Shown here: in pieces, positions 1 to 5,193 of the stretch | Position numbering within the stretch: the first letter of the stretch is position 1 | How the letters are laid out: the number at the start of each line of letters is the position of its first letter | From: an uncultured Clostridia bacterium | GTDB lineage: Bacteria > Bacillota > Clostridia > UBA1381 | NCBI GenBank assembly: GCA_905236685.1 | Contig: CAJOPD010000075.1 | Coordinates: 1 to 5,204, forward strand | Direction of reading: 5' to 3' | DNA length: 5,204 nt | Translations under genes and position numbers: made by a program | Notes under the pieces: model-generated | What the model was told of the DNA's origin: nothing | The model's input: the letters and a program-made list of their open reading frames with translations, nothing else | Databases searched by the model: none

Positions 1-909
1 CTGTGCCTTCAAGTGGCGAAAGGCGAACCTGTTTGGAAATTTAAAACGAGTCAGGGCACTGCACTGTATCTTGCGCTTGAGGACAGTCTTGAAAGAGTCC
101 AGGACAGATTGACTTATATGACATATGATGCTCCTCCAAGTTTGTGCGTGACATTATTATCCGAAACTATTATGAGCGGTCTTGAAGAACAGATAAATAA
201 TTTTGTAAAAGAGCATACTGATACAAAACTGATTATAGTTGATACATTTCAAAAAATAAGAAGTCTATCAAATGACAATGCCTATGCAGTTGATTATAAG
301 GATGTTGGTTACATAAAAAAGATTGCAGATGAATTAAAAATTGCAATTGTACTCATACACCATGTGCGAAAAGAATATCATGATGACCCTGTCAGTATGG
401 TATCAGGCACAAACGGAATTACGGGAGCAGCCGATTCGGTTTTTGTTCTCAAAAAGAGCAAGCGTAGCAGTGTAAATGCAACACTGTGCTGTACAGGCAG
501 AGATATAGCATACAGAGAATTAGAACTTAGTTTTAACGAGGAAAATAAGCTGTGGAATTTGATAAGCGACAGCGTAGAAAATCCGGAAATTCTTCTCGAA
601 AATATAGTCGGAATTGTAGTTGAATTTATGAAAGAGAATGACTCATTTTTGGGGACACCTACCGAGCTTGCAGAATTGCTTTCGGGATATTGCAAGGAAA
701 AAATTGAACCGATTACTCTGTTAAAAAGGCTCAACAAAAACCAACCTGAAATAAAAAATGCAGGCATATATTACAAGTCAAAGCGAAGCAGCGGAAAAAG
801 AATAATTATATTGCAGAGAATAAGGCAGAGTGAAAAAAGTGCCGATAGTGACGGTTATTCGTATATCCCAATAACCGTCCCTGCTGACCCTGACGGCAAA
901 ATTGAATAG
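1..909 (+). CDS. RepA-like AAA family ATPase (AAA_25 / RecA-fold), 5' end cut by window
   Basis: The reading frame is open from base 1 (Leu-Cys-Leu-Gln before the GTG at 13), so the GTG is not the true start and the gene begins upstream. The 302 visible residues match the part of plasmid RepA/AAA_25 ATPases that follows Walker A: a VAKGEPVW segment, then the strand and acidic pair in ALYLALEDS, a Walker B strand LIIVDT (residues 73-78 counted from the GTG), and the IHHVRK plus SGTNGITGAAD block (115-141) typical of this family. The C-terminal ~100 residues look like a winged helix (ELAELLSGYCKEKIEPITLLKRL). Walker A itself is outside the window. In this family the protein is a hexameric helicase or replication ATPase. 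Its position just before oriT-like DNA and mobC suggests a role in replication or mobilization of the element (inference). Family confidence is high; exact role is uncertain. Confidence 0.85.
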   Translation: MCLQVAKGEPVWKFKTSQGTALYLALEDSLERVQDRLTYMTYDAPPSLCVTLLSETIMSGLEEQINNFVKEHTDTKLIIVDTFQKIRSLSNDNAYAVDYKDVGYIKKIADELKIAIVLIHHVRKEYHDDPVSMVSGTNGITGAADSVFVLKKSKRSSVNATLCCTGRDIAYRELELSFNEENKLWNLISDSVENPEILLENIVGIVVEFMKENDSFLGTPTELAELLSGYCKEKIEPITLLKRLNKNQPEIKNAGIYYKSKRSSGKRIIILQRIRQSEKSADSDGYSYIPITVPADPDGKIE

Positions 910-928
910 CCTCTTTTAGAGGCTGCAA

Positions 929-975
929 GCATCGCGCGCGGCTTTACCGCCACGCACATCCGCATCGCAAGCGGC
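929..975 (+). repeat. 14-bp imperfect direct repeat pair in the oriT candidate
   Basis: The copies at 929-942 (GCATCGCGCGCGGC) and 962-975 (GCATCGCAAGCGGC) match at 12 of 14 positions and start 33 bases apart, about three helical turns. Repeats spaced by whole turns suit a protein such as MobC binding one face of the DNA (inference). Confidence 0.6.
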
Positions 976-982
976 GCGAATT

Positions 983-1000
983 TTCGGGCGGAAGCCCGAA
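983..1000 (+). repeat. Perfect 7-bp inverted repeat with 4-base loop
   Basis: TTCGGGC at 983-989 pairs exactly with GCCCGAA at 994-1000 around a GGAA loop. No T-run follows, and the mobC ribosome binding site starts 12 bases later, so an oriT hairpin or relaxosome binding site is more likely than a terminator. Confidence 0.7.
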
Positions 1001-1026
1001 CCCACTTTACCAAAGGAGGTGCTACC

Positions 1027-1335
1027 ATGAGGACAAGAAACAGAGTTATATCTATCAGGGCAACTGAAATTGAATATGGACTGATAAAAAAACTTGCCGC
1101 GGAATCCAAACTATCTGTTACAGATTATTTGATAAAGTGTGCAATGAGCAAAAAAATAAATGTCATAGATATTAAACCATTATATGTTGAAGTGAAACGC
1201 ATTGGAAACAATGTAAATCAACTTGCAAGACTTGCAAATTCGGAAAGGATAAATGCGGTAAATTTATCAGCGGTTATGGATGAACTCAATAAAATATATT
1301 CTGAAATTCAAAAAATCAGTAAGAGGTGTTCCTGA
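1027..1335 (+). CDS. mobC: MobC-like plasmid mobilization relaxosome accessory protein
   Basis: The 102-residue protein begins with a basic segment and a ribbon-helix-helix-like region (RNRVISIRATEIEYGLIKKLAAESKLSVTDYLIK, residues 4-37). It then carries the hallmark MobC motif IGNNVNQLARLAN (59-71) and a helical tail. MobC proteins bind oriT and help the relaxase open the DNA at the nick site. The start is supported by a strong AAAGGAGG (1012-1019) seven bases before the ATG. The gene sits immediately after the repeat-rich oriT candidate and its TGA overlaps the relaxase ATG by one base (TGATG), so the two are probably translationally coupled. Length is typical for MobC of Firmicute mobilizable elements. 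Family assignment is secure; DNA-binding specificity is inferred. Confidence 0.9.
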   Translation: MRTRNRVISIRATEIEYGLIKKLAAESKLSVTDYLIKCAMSKKINVIDIKPLYVEVKRIGNNVNQLARLANSERINAVNLSAVMDELNKIYSEIQKISKRCS

Positions 1336-2615
1336 TGGCTATTGTAAAAGCAATTAACAACAAGAACCAAACAAGCGGCGGGATGGCTTTTTCAATCACC
1401 TATGCATCAAAAGATATGAAAACTGTTCTTTCGGACGGAACTAAATTGGTAACAGGAATAAAATGCAGTCCCAACTCAGCCTATGATGAATTTATGACAA
1501 CAAAGCATCTCTACGGTAAAGCTGACGGAAGATACTTTTATCACTACTGTCAATCATTCAGCCCTGAAGAAAAAGTTTCACCGCAGACAGTGCATGAAAT
1601 CGGTGTTAAACTCGCAAAGGAATGTTTCCCCGGACACGAAATAGTTGTCGGTACTCATATTGAAAAAGACCATTTACATAATCATATAGTTGTAAACAGT
1701 GTGAGTATAGATACGGGTAAAAAACTGCATCAGGATAATCATTCGTTAAATCGCATAAGAAGCATATCCGATGAGATTTGTCTTGAATACGGATTGAGTA
1801 TTATAAATAGCAATACTCAAAATACTTCCAAGAGTATGAGTCACGGGGAATACACGGCGGCATCAAAGGGATACAGTTGGAAATTCAGGCTTATAAATAC
1901 TATCGAGGATGCAATGAATGTTTGCAAAAATAAAAATGAATTTATTGCATATATGGAATACGAAGGTTATAAAGTTAATTGGACAGATACGAGAAAAACA
2001 ATTTGTTATACTGCGCCAAACGGGATGAAATGCAGAGATTACAGACTGCACGAAGACAAATTTTTGAAGGAGAATATGGAAAATGAATTCAAATTTAGAG
2101 AAATTGAAGGATATGAACCGACAGGCACAGCCGATAGATTTAACACCGATAGAGAATCGCTTGGGGATATTGGAACAGAAAATCGACAGTCTTTCGGAGC
2201 AGAATCGGGACAGGCTGACAGCAAAATTGGAATTACTTTCCGAACAGGTTGGGAAAGCTCAAGAGCGAATTTACGAGACAACCGAACTGAAGCTCAGAAA
2301 GATTTATATCAAAATTTTGCAGATAACAGGAGCAACATCGATAGCAATGATTTTGATTTCAGTATTGCTCAGCGTGTGCTTAAACTTGTTAAAAATGTTT
2401 CGGATATAGGCAGAAAGAAGAATTACGATGAAGATGATACGATGGCTCTGTCAGTAATTACCGGACTGGCGGCGGCATCGGTTTATATCCTGATTGAAAT
2501 TATTAAAAGTACTCATGAGGAAGAATTAACCGAAAAATTTATTTATGAGGCGATCGGCAGCTTGCGGGAAAGTGAGCAAGCTGAAGAAATAACTTTCGGT
2601 GACATGAGTATGTAA
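1335..2615 (+). CDS. mobA: MobA/MobP-type relaxase (mobilization nuclease)
   Basis: Relaxases nick one strand at oriT through a tyrosine and pilot it into the recipient. The ATG at 1335 is chosen because it overlaps the mobC stop and follows AGAGGTG (1322-1328) by six bases; an in-frame GTG at 1326 lies on that site. From this ATG the protein has 426 residues. Tyr23 in ITYASKDMKT is the likely catalytic tyrosine, HYCQSF (70-75) is the second motif, and HIEKDHLHNHIVVNS (108-122) is the metal-binding histidine triad. The relaxase domain covers about residues 1-160. The rest is less conserved: residues 250-358 are polar and disorder-like, exactly where another gene is nested in the +1 frame, and residues 370-390 form a hydrophobic stretch that could touch the membrane. 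All catalytic motifs are present, so the enzyme is probably functional. Confidence 0.93.
   Translation: MAIVKAINNKNQTSGGMAFSITYASKDMKTVLSDGTKLVTGIKCSPNSAYDEFMTTKHLYGKADGRYFYHYCQSFSPEEKVSPQTVHEIGVKLAKECFPGHEIVVGTHIEKDHLHNHIVVNSVSIDTGKKLHQDNHSLNRIRSISDEICLEYGLSIINSNTQNTSKSMSHGEYTAASKGYSWKFRLINTIEDAMNVCKNKNEFIAYMEYEGYKVNWTDTRKTICYTAPNGMKCRDYRLHEDKFLKENMENEFKFREIEGYEPTGTADRFNTDRESLGDIGTENRQSFGAESGQADSKIGITFRTGWESSRANLRDNRTEAQKDLYQNFADNRSNIDSNDFDFSIAQRVLKLVKNVSDIGRKKNYDEDDTMALSVITGLAAASVYILIEIIKSTHEEELTEKFIYEAIGSLRESEQAEEITFGDMSM
2083..2409 (+). CDS. Nested MobB-like coiled-coil membrane protein, overprinted in the relaxase gene (+1 frame)
   Basis: This 108-codon frame lies wholly inside the relaxase gene, one frame over, yet looks like a real protein. 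AAGGAG (2067-2072) sits ten bases before its ATG, a good spacing for this start but too close (three bases) to the in-frame relaxase ATG at 2076. The product has a predicted coiled-coil region (about residues 20-75, with heptad-like LGILEQKIDSLSEQ) and then a single hydrophobic helix (about 80-103, ending SIAMILISVLLSVCLNLL). In the same stretch the relaxase frame is low in hydrophobics and rich in Asp, Arg, Ser and Asn, as expected when the other frame is the constrained one. ColE1 mobA (mbeA) carries mbeB and mbeD nested in the same way. By analogy the protein may anchor the relaxosome at the membrane or to the coupling protein (inference); no homology to MbeB is claimed. Confidence 0.7.
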   Translation: MNSNLEKLKDMNRQAQPIDLTPIENRLGILEQKIDSLSEQNRDRLTAKLELLSEQVGKAQERIYETTELKLRKIYIKILQITGATSIAMILISVLLSVCLNLLKMFRI

Positions 2616-2646
2616 TAAAAACTTTTGGGGGAAGGAGGATGCCGAA

Positions 2647-2685
2647 ATGTATAAATTTTACTGTTTGGCATACAATACTTCGTAA
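2647..2685 (+). CDS. Very short ORF (12 residues) with strong ribosome binding site, possible leader peptide
   Basis: The ATG at 2647 follows AAGGAGG (2632-2638) by eight bases and encodes MYKFYCLAYNTS before TAA at 2683-2685. The next gene's GGGAGG starts one base after that stop and its ATG ten bases after it. The alternative ATG at 2639 directly abuts the Shine-Dalgarno and would give 21 residues overlapping the next gene. It may be a coupling or leader peptide for the 49-residue gene, or only the remnant of a longer gene. No function is recognised. Confidence 0.3.
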   Translation: MYKFYCLAYNTS

Positions 2686-2694
2686 GGGAGGCGT

Positions 2695-2844
2695 ATGCCG
2701 CTGAATGTAAACGCTAAAGAAATATGGCTCAGTTACTATAATAAGGTTTTGTTCGATAAAGGTATAATTACTGAAAAAGAAAAAAACAAGATGAGTAATC
2801 TGATATACAAACAGTGCAACGGGTCATATTCCAAAAAGAAATGA
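2695..2844 (+). CDS. Small SHOCT-like protein of the mobilization module (49 residues)
   Basis: The ATG at 2695 follows GGGAGG (2686-2691) by three bases. The protein starts MPLNVNAKEIWLSYYNKVLF and contains DKGIITEKEKNKM (residues 21-33), which resembles the SHOCT pattern in which a short helix is followed by a G-I-I-T-E-x-E turn and a second helix. The C-terminus is lysine-rich. As I recall, similar tiny proteins sit between the relaxase and a serine recombinase in mobile elements of gut Firmicutes, but no recombinase follows here: a terminator starts a few bases after the stop. SHOCT modules often mediate oligomerization or membrane-associated assembly, but the role here is unknown. Confidence 0.7.
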   Translation: MPLNVNAKEIWLSYYNKVLFDKGIITEKEKNKMSNLIYKQCNGSYSKKK

Positions 2845-2847
2845 TGA

Positions 2848-2889
2848 AGTCCCTCAAAGAGACATATACTCTTTGGGGGATTATTCTTT
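2848..2889 (+). terminator. Rho-independent terminator closing the mobilization operon
   Basis: The arms TCCCTCAAAGAG (2850-2861) and CTCTTTGGGGGA (2869-2880) pair over 12 positions with one G-U pair around a seven-base loop, followed by the T-rich TTATTCTTT. It lies just after the 49-residue gene's stop. Confidence 0.85.
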
Positions 2890-2931
2890 AAAAAAAATTT
2901 TGCAAAATTACGCCAATATTTTTACATAGTA

Positions 2932-2964
2932 TTGACTTTTCAGGAAAATGTGTTAAACTATAAT
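2932..2964 (+). promoter_or_regulatory. Promoter of the archaeal-type ATPase gene
   Basis: TTGACT at 2932-2937 is a near-consensus -35. Either TAAACT (2954-2959, 16-base spacer) or the perfect TATAAT overlapping it (2959-2964, 21-base spacer, too long for a standard site) could act as -10. The transcript would start near 2965-2975 and run into the ATG at 3017. Confidence 0.6.
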
Positions 2965-2987
2965 TAGTCAAATCGTGATTAGACCAA
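2964..2987 (+). promoter_or_regulatory. Operator-like imperfect palindrome just downstream of the promoter
   Basis: The arms TTAGTCAAATC (2964-2974) and GATTAGACCAA (2977-2987) are reverse complements at 9 of 11 positions with a two-base centre. The site covers the expected transcription start of the ATPase gene, where a repressor would block initiation. No regulator gene is visible in the window. Confidence 0.4.
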
Positions 2988-3016
2988 TTTAATATAATAT
3001 AGTGGGGTAAGTTGTT

Positions 3017-4444
3017 ATGTTTATAGGGCGTGAAAATGAATTAAAATTTCTGAACAACTGTTATGAAAGCAAAAATGCTGAATTTGTTGTTTTGTACGGC
3101 AGACGAAGAGTTGGTAAAACAGAGACTTTAACTGAATTTTGCAAGGGCAAACCTAATCTGTTTTATTCCTGCCGTGAATACACACCGGAAAAGCAGCTCA
3201 AAGAATTTTCTGATGCATTACTTTCGTGGAATCCGGCAGTGAAAGCATATACAGACTCTTTTCCCGATTGGGACAAAGCGTTTTCCTTTATAGGTGAAAT
3301 GGAAGGAAAAGAAAAAACCGTTGTTGTAATTGATGAGTTTCCTTATATGTGCAAGAATAATCCGAGTATTCCCTCTATTCTTCAAATAGTATGGGATACC
3401 GTATTAAAAAGCAAAAATATAATGCTCATTATATGCGGAAGTTCTATGAGTTTTATAGAAAAAGAGTTATTATCTGAGAAAAACCCGCTTTACGGCAGAA
3501 CCACAGGAATATATAAAATGCTTCCTATGCCGTATTATGATGCAATAAAATTTTTACCTGATTTTTCTGATGAGGATAAACTTGTTGCATATTCTATACT
3601 TGGCGGCATTCCTCATTACCTTAAGCAATTTGATTCAAAATGTTCTCTGAAGAGTAACATAATTGATAAAATTCTTACCAAAGGCACTGTTCTTTATTCA
3701 GAGGTTGAGTTTTTATTAAGACAGGAGCTTCGCGAAACTGCTATTTACAACACGGTTATAGAAGCTATTGCTCTTGGCAATACGGCATTCAATGAAATCC
3801 TCACAAAGACAGGAATTGAAAAAAGTAAACTCAGTGTATATTTAAAAAATCTTATTGAGCTCGGTATTGTTGAAAGAGAATTTATCCCTCTTTCAAGCGC
3901 AAAGGAACGTTCAGGCAGCAGTAAAGGTCTTTATAACCTTACGGACAATTATTTCAGATTTTGGTATGCCTATGGCTATTCAAATCTTTCTGATCTTGAG
4001 ATGGACGACGCTTTGGGGGTATGGGAGGATTATATTGAAAAATCCTTACATCAATTTGCCTCAAAAACTTTTGAAAAAGTATGCATCGAATATATGTATA
4101 CTTTAAATAAGCAAAGAAAACTGCCGTTCAGATTTTCAAAAATAGGCCGCTGGTGGGGGACGGTAACGAAAGAGGAGAATGGCGAAAAAAGAACTGTCCC
4201 GGCAGAAATTGATATTATCGCTGCAGATAAAGATGAAAAGAAATTTATTATGGGAGAATGTAAATTCAGGACAGAACTGTTTGATAACGGGGAACTTCGA
4301 AAATTCAAAGATAAAATGGTATTGCCGGGCGAAACATATTATTATTTATTTTCACTTTCAGGATTTACCGATGCAGTGATTGAAGTTGCCAGGAACGAGG
4401 ATAACCTCTTTATTGTTGATGCTTCGCAGATAGTCAATGCTTAA
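3017..4444 (+). CDS. Archaeal-type AAA ATPase with DUF234-like C-terminus
   Basis: The 475-residue protein opens with MFIGRENELKFL, the standard start of Arch_ATPase (PF01637) proteins. It has Walker A GRRRVGKT (28-35), Walker B VVVIDEFPY (102-110), a sensor-like CGSSMSF (140-146) and LGGIPHYL (195-202). A winged-helix-like region spans about 245-290 and the LYNLTDNYFRFWYAYG block (305-320) is typical of DUF234 (PF03008) fusions. The C-terminal part has Glu397-x-Asp399 and Glu414-Cys-Lys416, spaced like a PD-(D/E)xK nuclease core. Length is normal for the family and all ATPase motifs are intact. The start follows a weak GGGG element. It has its own promoter and terminator, so it is a one-gene unit. 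Cellular function of this family is not established; a DNA-processing or defence role is only a guess. Confidence 0.9.
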   Translation: MFIGRENELKFLNNCYESKNAEFVVLYGRRRVGKTETLTEFCKGKPNLFYSCREYTPEKQLKEFSDALLSWNPAVKAYTDSFPDWDKAFSFIGEMEGKEKTVVVIDEFPYMCKNNPSIPSILQIVWDTVLKSKNIMLIICGSSMSFIEKELLSEKNPLYGRTTGIYKMLPMPYYDAIKFLPDFSDEDKLVAYSILGGIPHYLKQFDSKCSLKSNIIDKILTKGTVLYSEVEFLLRQELRETAIYNTVIEAIALGNTAFNEILTKTGIEKSKLSVYLKNLIELGIVEREFIPLSSAKERSGSSKGLYNLTDNYFRFWYAYGYSNLSDLEMDDALGVWEDYIEKSLHQFASKTFEKVCIEYMYTLNKQRKLPFRFSKIGRWWGTVTKEENGEKRTVPAEIDIIAADKDEKKFIMGECKFRTELFDNGELRKFKDKMVLPGETYYYLFSLSGFTDAVIEVARNEDNLFIVDASQIVNA

Positions 4445-4445
4445 C

Positions 4446-4484
4446 AAAAATCAGTGTCCGAAATAGTATCAGGCACTGATTTTT
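4446..4484. terminator. Bidirectional rho-independent terminator between convergent genes
   Basis: AAAAATCAGTG (4446-4456) and CACTGATTTTT (4474-4484) are perfect 11-bp complements around a 17-base loop, with A-run and T-run at the outer ends. It lies two bases past the ATPase stop and four bases past the minus-strand SASP stop, so it can end transcripts from both sides. Confidence 0.88.
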
Positions 4485-4487
4485 AAT

Positions 4488-4745
4488 TTATACAATTATC
4501 CGATATTCATATCCGATTTTCATAGTATGCCCGTCAAGCCAGCGGCAGTTTCTAGTAAAAATTCTTGTTCGTACGGGACAGATGTTATTAACCATCTGAC
4601 CGCCGACAGAGCCTGCCTGCTTAGATGTGAGGTCACCATTGTAACCCTGCTTAAGGTTTACGCCAACCTCGTTAGCTGCTTCCATCTTGAACTTATCAAG
4701 AGCCGCGCGAGCTTCGGGAACTAATTTACTATTACTTCTTGCCAT
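4488..4745 (-). CDS. Alpha/beta-type small acid-soluble spore protein, C-terminus aberrant
   Basis: SASPs coat and protect DNA in the dormant spore core and are degraded by the GPR protease at germination. Residues 1-52 are a clear SASP: LVPEARAALDKFKMEAANEVGVNLKQGYNGDLTS, then the diagnostic KQAGSVGGQMV. The EAANEVGV segment corresponds to the GPR cleavage region. After Met51-Val52 the 85-residue frame departs from the family, with several Cys, Arg and Trp residues (CPVRTRIFTRNCRW) where a short helix is expected. A neighbouring frame encodes YEQEF at the right distance, which suggests a one-base frameshift; that frame would stop at 4520. The start has AGGAG (4755-4759) nine bases upstream and a sigma-G-like promoter further up. 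Family identity is secure; integrity of the 3' end is doubtful. Confidence 0.88.
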   Translation of the reverse strand: MARSNSKLVPEARAALDKFKMEAANEVGVNLKQGYNGDLTSKQAGSVGGQMVNNICPVRTRIFTRNCRWLDGHTMKIGYEYRIIV

Positions 4746-4789
4746 TTTATTTCACTCCTAAAAAATTTTTAAATTGCTTTCGCAGTACT

Positions 4790-4818
4790 TATTTTGCACC
4801 GCGTTAAAAAATATATTC
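4790..4818 (-). promoter_or_regulatory. Sigma-G-like forespore promoter of the SASP gene
   Basis: On the minus strand GAATA (4818-4814) and CAAAATA (4796-4790) are separated by 17 bases. The sigma-G consensus known from Bacillus is about GnATA, 17-18 bases, CATnnTA; the only mismatch is the third base of the -10. It leaves a leader of roughly 40 bases before the SASP ATG. The match fits forespore-specific expression of a SASP. Confidence 0.55.
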
Positions 4819-4885
4819 TGGAAATATATGTCGGAATTTTGCACGAAAATTTCAAGTTTTCATAAAGTATTAGTGGAGGCAGGAA

Positions 4886-5140
4886 ATGAATAACGAAGAA
4901 AATTTACTGTGTAATTTGCCTGTCGGGAGCAAGGCGATAGTGGCTAAAATACAAGATAGCGCGAACCGCCGCCGATTTCTTGATCTCGGCTTGACGGAGG
5001 GAACTGTCGTTGTGCCTTTGTATAAAAGTCCGTCGCAAAATCCCGTGGCATATAAAATCCGCGGTGCGACTGTTGCGCTTCGCAATGAGGACGCCGCAGG
5101 CATAATCGTAAAAAAAATGGAAAGTTGTAAAATAAAATGA
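4886..5140 (+). CDS. feoA: FeoA-domain protein (ferrous iron transport accessory)
   Basis: The 84-residue protein has the FeoA layout: an SH3-like fold starting LPVGSKAIVAKI (residues 10-21), the hallmark RRRFLDLGLTEGTVV (28-42), then YKSPSQNPVAYKIRGATVALRNEDAAGIIV (46-75). FeoA is a small cytoplasmic partner of the ferrous iron permease FeoB. GGAGG (4875-4879) lies six bases before the ATG. It is divergent from the SASP gene. No clear plus-strand promoter was found in the 140-base gap. FeoB is not in the window, but a fresh promoter lies just downstream, and another feo gene may follow. The gene could instead encode a lone FeoA-like protein; the FeoA domain itself is clear. Confidence 0.88.
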   Translation: MNNEENLLCNLPVGSKAIVAKIQDSANRRRFLDLGLTEGTVVVPLYKSPSQNPVAYKIRGATVALRNEDAAGIIVKKMESCKIK

Positions 5141-5149
5141 CCAAAATAG

Positions 5150-5178
5150 TTGAACCATATTGAAACCAATGGTATAAT
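5150..5178 (+). promoter_or_regulatory. Strong vegetative promoter for a gene beyond the right edge
   Basis: TTGAAC (5150-5155) and a perfect TATAAT (5173-5178) are 17 bases apart, an optimal sigma-A layout. It begins ten bases after the feoA stop, so the next gene has its own promoter in addition to any read-through. Confidence 0.7.
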
Positions 5179-5193
5179 GTTAAGTGACTAAAC
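5179..5193 (+). promoter_or_regulatory. Operator-like palindrome abutting the -10 of the right-edge promoter
   Basis: GTTAAGT (5179-5185) and ACTAAAC (5187-5193) are reverse complements at 6 of 7 positions around a central G. The site starts one base after the TATAAT, covering the likely transcription start. Next to a feo gene, a metal-dependent repressor of the DtxR type is possible, but the sequence does not closely match a known box. Confidence 0.35.

Larger units (their letters stand above)
909..1011 (+). other. Candidate origin of transfer (oriT): GC-rich, repeat-bearing spacer upstream of mobC
   Basis: This non-coding stretch is far richer in G+C than the genes on either side and holds most of the dyad symmetry in the region. 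It contains a 6-bp stem GCCTCT/AGAGGC with a TTT loop (909-923), a short GCGG/CCGC stem (938-950), a 14-base near-direct repeat (929-942 and 962-975, 12 of 14 identical), and a perfect 7-bp stem TTCGGGC/GCCCGAA with a GGAA loop (983-1000). It lies directly before mobC and the relaxase gene, the usual place for oriT in mobilizable elements. None of the hairpins is followed by a T tract, so they are unlikely to be terminators. The nick site cannot be placed from sequence alone. Confidence 0.6.

Noticed and set aside
909..923. Hairpin at the ATPase stop codon as a terminator
   Set aside because: The 6-bp stem is followed by TGCAAGC, not a T tract, so it fits an oriT dyad better than a terminator.
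855..1109. 84-residue minus-strand ORF across the oriT candidate
   Set aside because: It overlaps the ATPase end and mobC start, crosses the repeat-rich spacer, and shows no convincing ribosome binding site or family pattern.
2039..2281. 80-residue minus-strand ORF opposite the relaxase
   Set aside because: Composition and lack of a ribosome binding site mark it as a shadow of the two plus-strand frames in this region.
4527..4724. 65-residue plus-strand ORF opposite the SASP gene
   Set aside because: It is an antisense shadow of a clear SASP frame, with no ribosome binding site and no recognisable domain.
4811..4829. AT-only inverted repeat (ATATATT/AATATAT) between the SASP and feoA genes
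   Set aside because: Simple AT repeats of this size are expected by chance in such AT-rich DNA, and it overlaps the sigma-G -35.
4840..4868. Plus-strand promoter for feoA (TTGCAC with TAAAGT)
   Set aside because: The predicted start would fall on the ribosome binding site and both boxes are weak.
2964..5191. Shared word TTAGTCA in the ATPase-gene palindrome and, inverted, in the right-edge palindrome
   Set aside because: A single 7-base match between two short AT-rich dyads is not enough to claim a common regulator.
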